Source of the DNA: CAZYXO01 sp964651315
Lineage (GTDB): Bacteria > Bacillota_I > Bacilli_A > RF39 > UBA660
DNA: 7,382 nucleotides
Assembly: GCA_964651315.1 (NCBI GenBank)
Contig: CAZYXO010000053.1
Location: 1 to 7,382, forward strand
Direction of reading: 5' to 3'
Shown: piece by piece, positions 6,196-7,382 of the stretch
How the letters are laid out: every line of letters begins with the position of its first letter
Position numbering within the stretch: the stretch's first letter is position 1
The notes under the pieces: generated by a model
Database searches by the model: none
Seen by the model: only the letters and a program-made list of their open reading frames with translations
What the model was told of the DNA's origin: nothing
Translations under genes and position numbers: made by a program

Positions 6196-6205
6196 CTTTA
6201 AATAA
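6128..6205 (+). CDS. 25-aa small ORF with its own promoter and terminator, leader peptide or small toxin-like peptide
   Basis: ATG 6128 follows AGGAG (6115-6119) with an 8-nt spacer, a stronger initiation signal than most full genes here. The peptide starts MAISLANFSVKSCLKL, continues SIITITT and ends in Phe-Lys. It has three lysines, one cysteine and no acidic residue, so it is cationic and moderately hydrophobic without a clear membrane helix. The stop TAA (6203-6205) lies inside the 5' arm of the terminator hairpin at 6200-6234. The Ile/Thr codon run just before that hairpin resembles an attenuation leader such as thrL. An autonomous promoter, a masked start site and a tight terminator also fit type I toxin mRNAs. 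I cannot choose between these from sequence. A non-coding RNA with a chance ORF remains possible. Confidence 0.5.
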   Translation: MAISLANFSVKSCLKLSIITITTFK

Positions 6206-6213
6206 CGAGTAAA
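6185..6213 (-). promoter_or_regulatory. Weak candidate antisense promoter over the small ORF
   Basis: On the minus strand TTTACT (6213-6208) and TATAGT (6190-6185) are 17 bp apart, matching 4 of 6 and 5 of 6 consensus bases. An RNA starting near 6178 would be complementary to most of the small ORF and its ribosome binding site. I see no good minus-strand terminator downstream. In such AT-rich DNA this match has little weight alone. Confidence 0.2.
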
Positions 6214-6234
6214 CTACAAATTCGTTATTTTTTT
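6200..6234 (+). terminator. Intrinsic terminator after the small ORF, possible attenuator of the HNH-Fic genes
   Basis: AAATAACGAG (6200-6209) pairs with TTCGTTATTT (6221-6230) over 10 bp including one G-U pair, with an 11-nt loop. The 3' arm ends in a run of seven Ts (6228-6234). It ends the short RNA begun near 6109 and lies 22 bp before the HNH gene, for which no separate promoter is evident. Expression of the HNH and Fic genes may depend on readthrough. Confidence 0.75.
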
Positions 6235-6256
6235 ATGTTAGAAAGAGGATTTACAT

Positions 6257-6817
6257 ATGACACTAAAAAATTGTAAAAAACTAAGAAAACAGAAACAAAA
6301 ACAACAGCAAAAAATGAAAAAAATTAAAGCAAAGAAACATCAAAATAGTCATGAAACATCAAATCCTGTATCAGAAATTAGAAATAATTTAATTGATTTA
6401 TATGAAGAAGATGAATATGATTGGATTGGTGTACCACTGATGGGAAAAGATCGCTTTACTTTCCATCATATAATACCCAAGCACTTAGAAGGACCAAATA
6501 CAAGAGAAAATGGTTCAATAATTTGTGGAGTAATGCATCCATTGATTCATATTGTTGAAAGATATGATCCAGCAATGTTTGAATATATTACTGAAACACT
6601 ACAATCCATTAACAATCAAGGCTATTTTCCAGATGAAAATCAAATATATGAGTTACAAAGTGCTTTACAATATTTTTACAAGTTGTATAATAGACAATTA
6701 AGTAGTGGTGAATTTTATACATTCCATAAAAATTTAAGAATCATTACATTATGTCAAGGTGATTACATTGAAAGAAACGAAGGTTATAGTCGAACAAAGA
6801 CTAAAGGAAATTGTTGA
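6257..6817 (+). CDS. HNH-type nuclease-like protein with basic N-terminal tail
   Basis: A 186-aa protein of unknown role. Residues 4-28 are a low-complexity Lys/Gln/Arg tail likely to bind nucleic acid. The core FHHIIPKHLEGP (69-80), then ENGSIICGVMHPLIHIVERY (84-103), matches the HNH pattern: His70/His71, Asn85 and His94/His98 in order with the spacing of beta-beta-alpha-metal nucleases. Paired CxxC zinc knuckles are absent; only Cys90 is nearby. A helical C-terminal part (105-160) has no assigned function. ATG 6257 follows AGAGGA (6244-6249) at good spacing. The last 16 codons overlap the start of the Fic gene, so the two are probably co-expressed. A DNA- or RNA-cleaving defence or toxin role is plausible by inference, but a housekeeping HNH role cannot be excluded. 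Confidence 0.7.
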   Translation: MTLKNCKKLRKQKQKQQQKMKKIKAKKHQNSHETSNPVSEIRNNLIDLYEEDEYDWIGVPLMGKDRFTFHHIIPKHLEGPNTRENGSIICGVMHPLIHIVERYDPAMFEYITETLQSINNQGYFPDENQIYELQSALQYFYKLYNRQLSSGEFYTFHKNLRIITLCQGDYIERNEGYSRTKTKGNC

Positions 6818-7343
6818 TAGTAATGAATTTGATTTTTCAATTGAATATTTAAAATCTATTCATAAATATTTATTTGCTAATATTTTTGAATTTAATGGTG
6901 TATTTCGTGAATATAATATTACAAGAAAAGAAAAAGTTTTGAATAATGATACAATTATATATACACCATTTTATTTAATAGATAGTACAATTAATTATGA
7001 ATTTTTTCAAGCAAAGTTTTTAAATGTAAAAAATATTAATGATTTAATAAACTTTAATAGCAGTATTTGGCAAATACATCCTTTTTGTGATGGAAATACT
7101 AGAACAATATGTACATTTATGTTTCAGTACTTAAAAAATATCGGGTATATCCCCAATAAAGATGTTTTTATAAATAATATGGATTATTATCGCAATGCTT
7201 TAGTAAGAGCAAATTATATTAATTATAATTATAAAATTAATCAAACAAATGAATTTTTACAAAGATATTATCAGAATTTATTATTTAATTCCAAAAATTG
7301 TTTAAAAAATAATGAATTAGAACTAGTTTTAAAGAGAAATTAA
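6768..7343 (+). CDS. Fic-domain protein with variant active-site motif
   Basis: Fic enzymes transfer AMP or another phosphate-containing group from a nucleotide to proteins. This 191-aa protein has the Fic helical core: SIHKYLFANIFEFNGVFREY (30-49, counted from the TTG start), a flap-like segment IIYTPFYLIDSTI (63-75), the motif HPFCDGNTRT (104-113), and a C-terminal helix ending YYQNLLFN. The catalytic His104, Phe106, Asp108, Gly109, Asn110 and Arg112 are present. Compared with HxFx[DE]GNGRxxR the second Gly is Thr and the final Arg is Cys115. No [ST]xxxE[GN] inhibitory motif is visible. I chose TTG 6768 because AAGGTGA (6756-6762) sits at the right distance; GTG 6759 lies inside that site. 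It overlaps the HNH gene by 50 bp in the +1 frame. Target and partner are unknown. Confidence 0.82.
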   Translation: MKETKVIVEQRLKEIVDSNEFDFSIEYLKSIHKYLFANIFEFNGVFREYNITRKEKVLNNDTIIYTPFYLIDSTINYEFFQAKFLNVKNINDLINFNSSIWQIHPFCDGNTRTICTFMFQYLKNIGYIPNKDVFINNMDYYRNALVRANYINYNYKINQTNEFLQRYYQNLLFNSKNCLKNNELELVLKRN

Positions 7344-7353
7344 GTAAATTGGT

Positions 7354-7382
7354 TTGACAAGATATCAATTGTTTGATAGAAT
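7354..7382 (+). promoter_or_regulatory. Consensus sigma-A promoter for the next gene outside the window
   Basis: A perfect TTGACA (7354-7359) is followed after exactly 17 bp by TAGAAT (7377-7382), matching 5 of 6 -10 positions. It lies just after the Fic stop and points rightward, so the HNH-Fic unit probably ends here. No intrinsic terminator is evident between the Fic stop and this promoter. Confidence 0.7.
7363..7378. promoter_or_regulatory. Hyphenated palindrome over the -10 region, candidate operator
   Basis: TATCAA (7363-7368) and TTGATA (7373-7378) form an inverted repeat with a 4-bp centre. It lies in the spacer and overlaps the first two bases of the -10 box of the promoter at 7354-7382. 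The position suits a repressor site. The sequence differs from the palindrome at 98-113, so the same regulator is not implied. Confidence 0.35.

Noticed and set aside
6738..6817. Programmed -1 frameshift fusing the HNH and Fic proteins
   Set aside because: The Fic frame is +1 relative to the HNH frame, no slippery site is seen, and a TTG start with AAGGTGA ahead explains the Fic start. An assembly or natural indel cannot be fully excluded.
6257..6817. HNH protein as a classical antitoxin of the Fic protein
   Set aside because: No [ST]xxxE[GN] inhibitory motif occurs in it, and at 186 aa with an HNH core it does not resemble the small class I Fic antitoxins.
1..7382. CRISPR arrays, tRNA/rRNA genes, insertion sequences, prophage genes
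   Set aside because: No regularly spaced direct repeats, no cloverleaf-like conserved tRNA segments, and no transposase or integrase motifs were seen on either strand.

Overview
The window comes from a very AT-rich bacterium with the standard bacterial code. TGA is used as a real stop at several tight gene junctions (ireB/ruvX, yrzB/mltG, trmR/trhP1), while tryptophan is TGG. The gene order ireB-ruvX-yrzB-mltG-trmR-trhP1-trhP2-greA is the block known from Bacillus subtilis as yrzL-yrrK-yrzB-yrrL-yrrM-yrrN-yrrO-(udk)-greA. This points to a low-GC Firmicutes lineage, perhaps a host-associated Bacilli or Erysipelotrichia type. That assignment is inference. The mltG and ireB genes argue for a walled cell, not a mycoplasma.

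Bases 1-143 are non-coding. They hold a hairpin that may end the upstream gene, then a promoter with a perfect 16-bp palindrome in its spacer. Bases 144-4707 form one compact operon with overlapping or nearly touching genes. IreB and MltG act in cell-wall control. RuvX belongs to the YqgF nuclease/rRNA-maturation family. YrzB is a DUF1292 protein of unknown role. TrmR with two U32-family proteins would install 5-methoxyuridine at the tRNA wobble position. The udk gene that often follows trhP2 is missing. In its place a 67-bp gap carries a promoter that probably drives greA, followed by an unrecognised 258-aa protein. The greA unit ends at an excellent GAAA-tetraloop terminator (6064-6097).

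Bases 6064-7382 are accessory in character and are the most interesting part. The -35 box of a near-consensus promoter lies in the loop and stem of that terminator. The promoter would make a short RNA of about 125 nt with a strong ribosome binding site, a 25-codon ORF and its own terminator (6200-6234). The 3' part of the ORF is complementary to its own ribosome binding site. No separate promoter is evident for the two genes that follow, an HNH-type protein and a variant Fic protein overlapping by 50 bp. The small ORF could therefore be a leader/attenuator for them, or an independent small peptide or type I toxin-like gene. The window ends on a consensus promoter with a hyphenated palindrome over its -10 box, pointing into the next gene.
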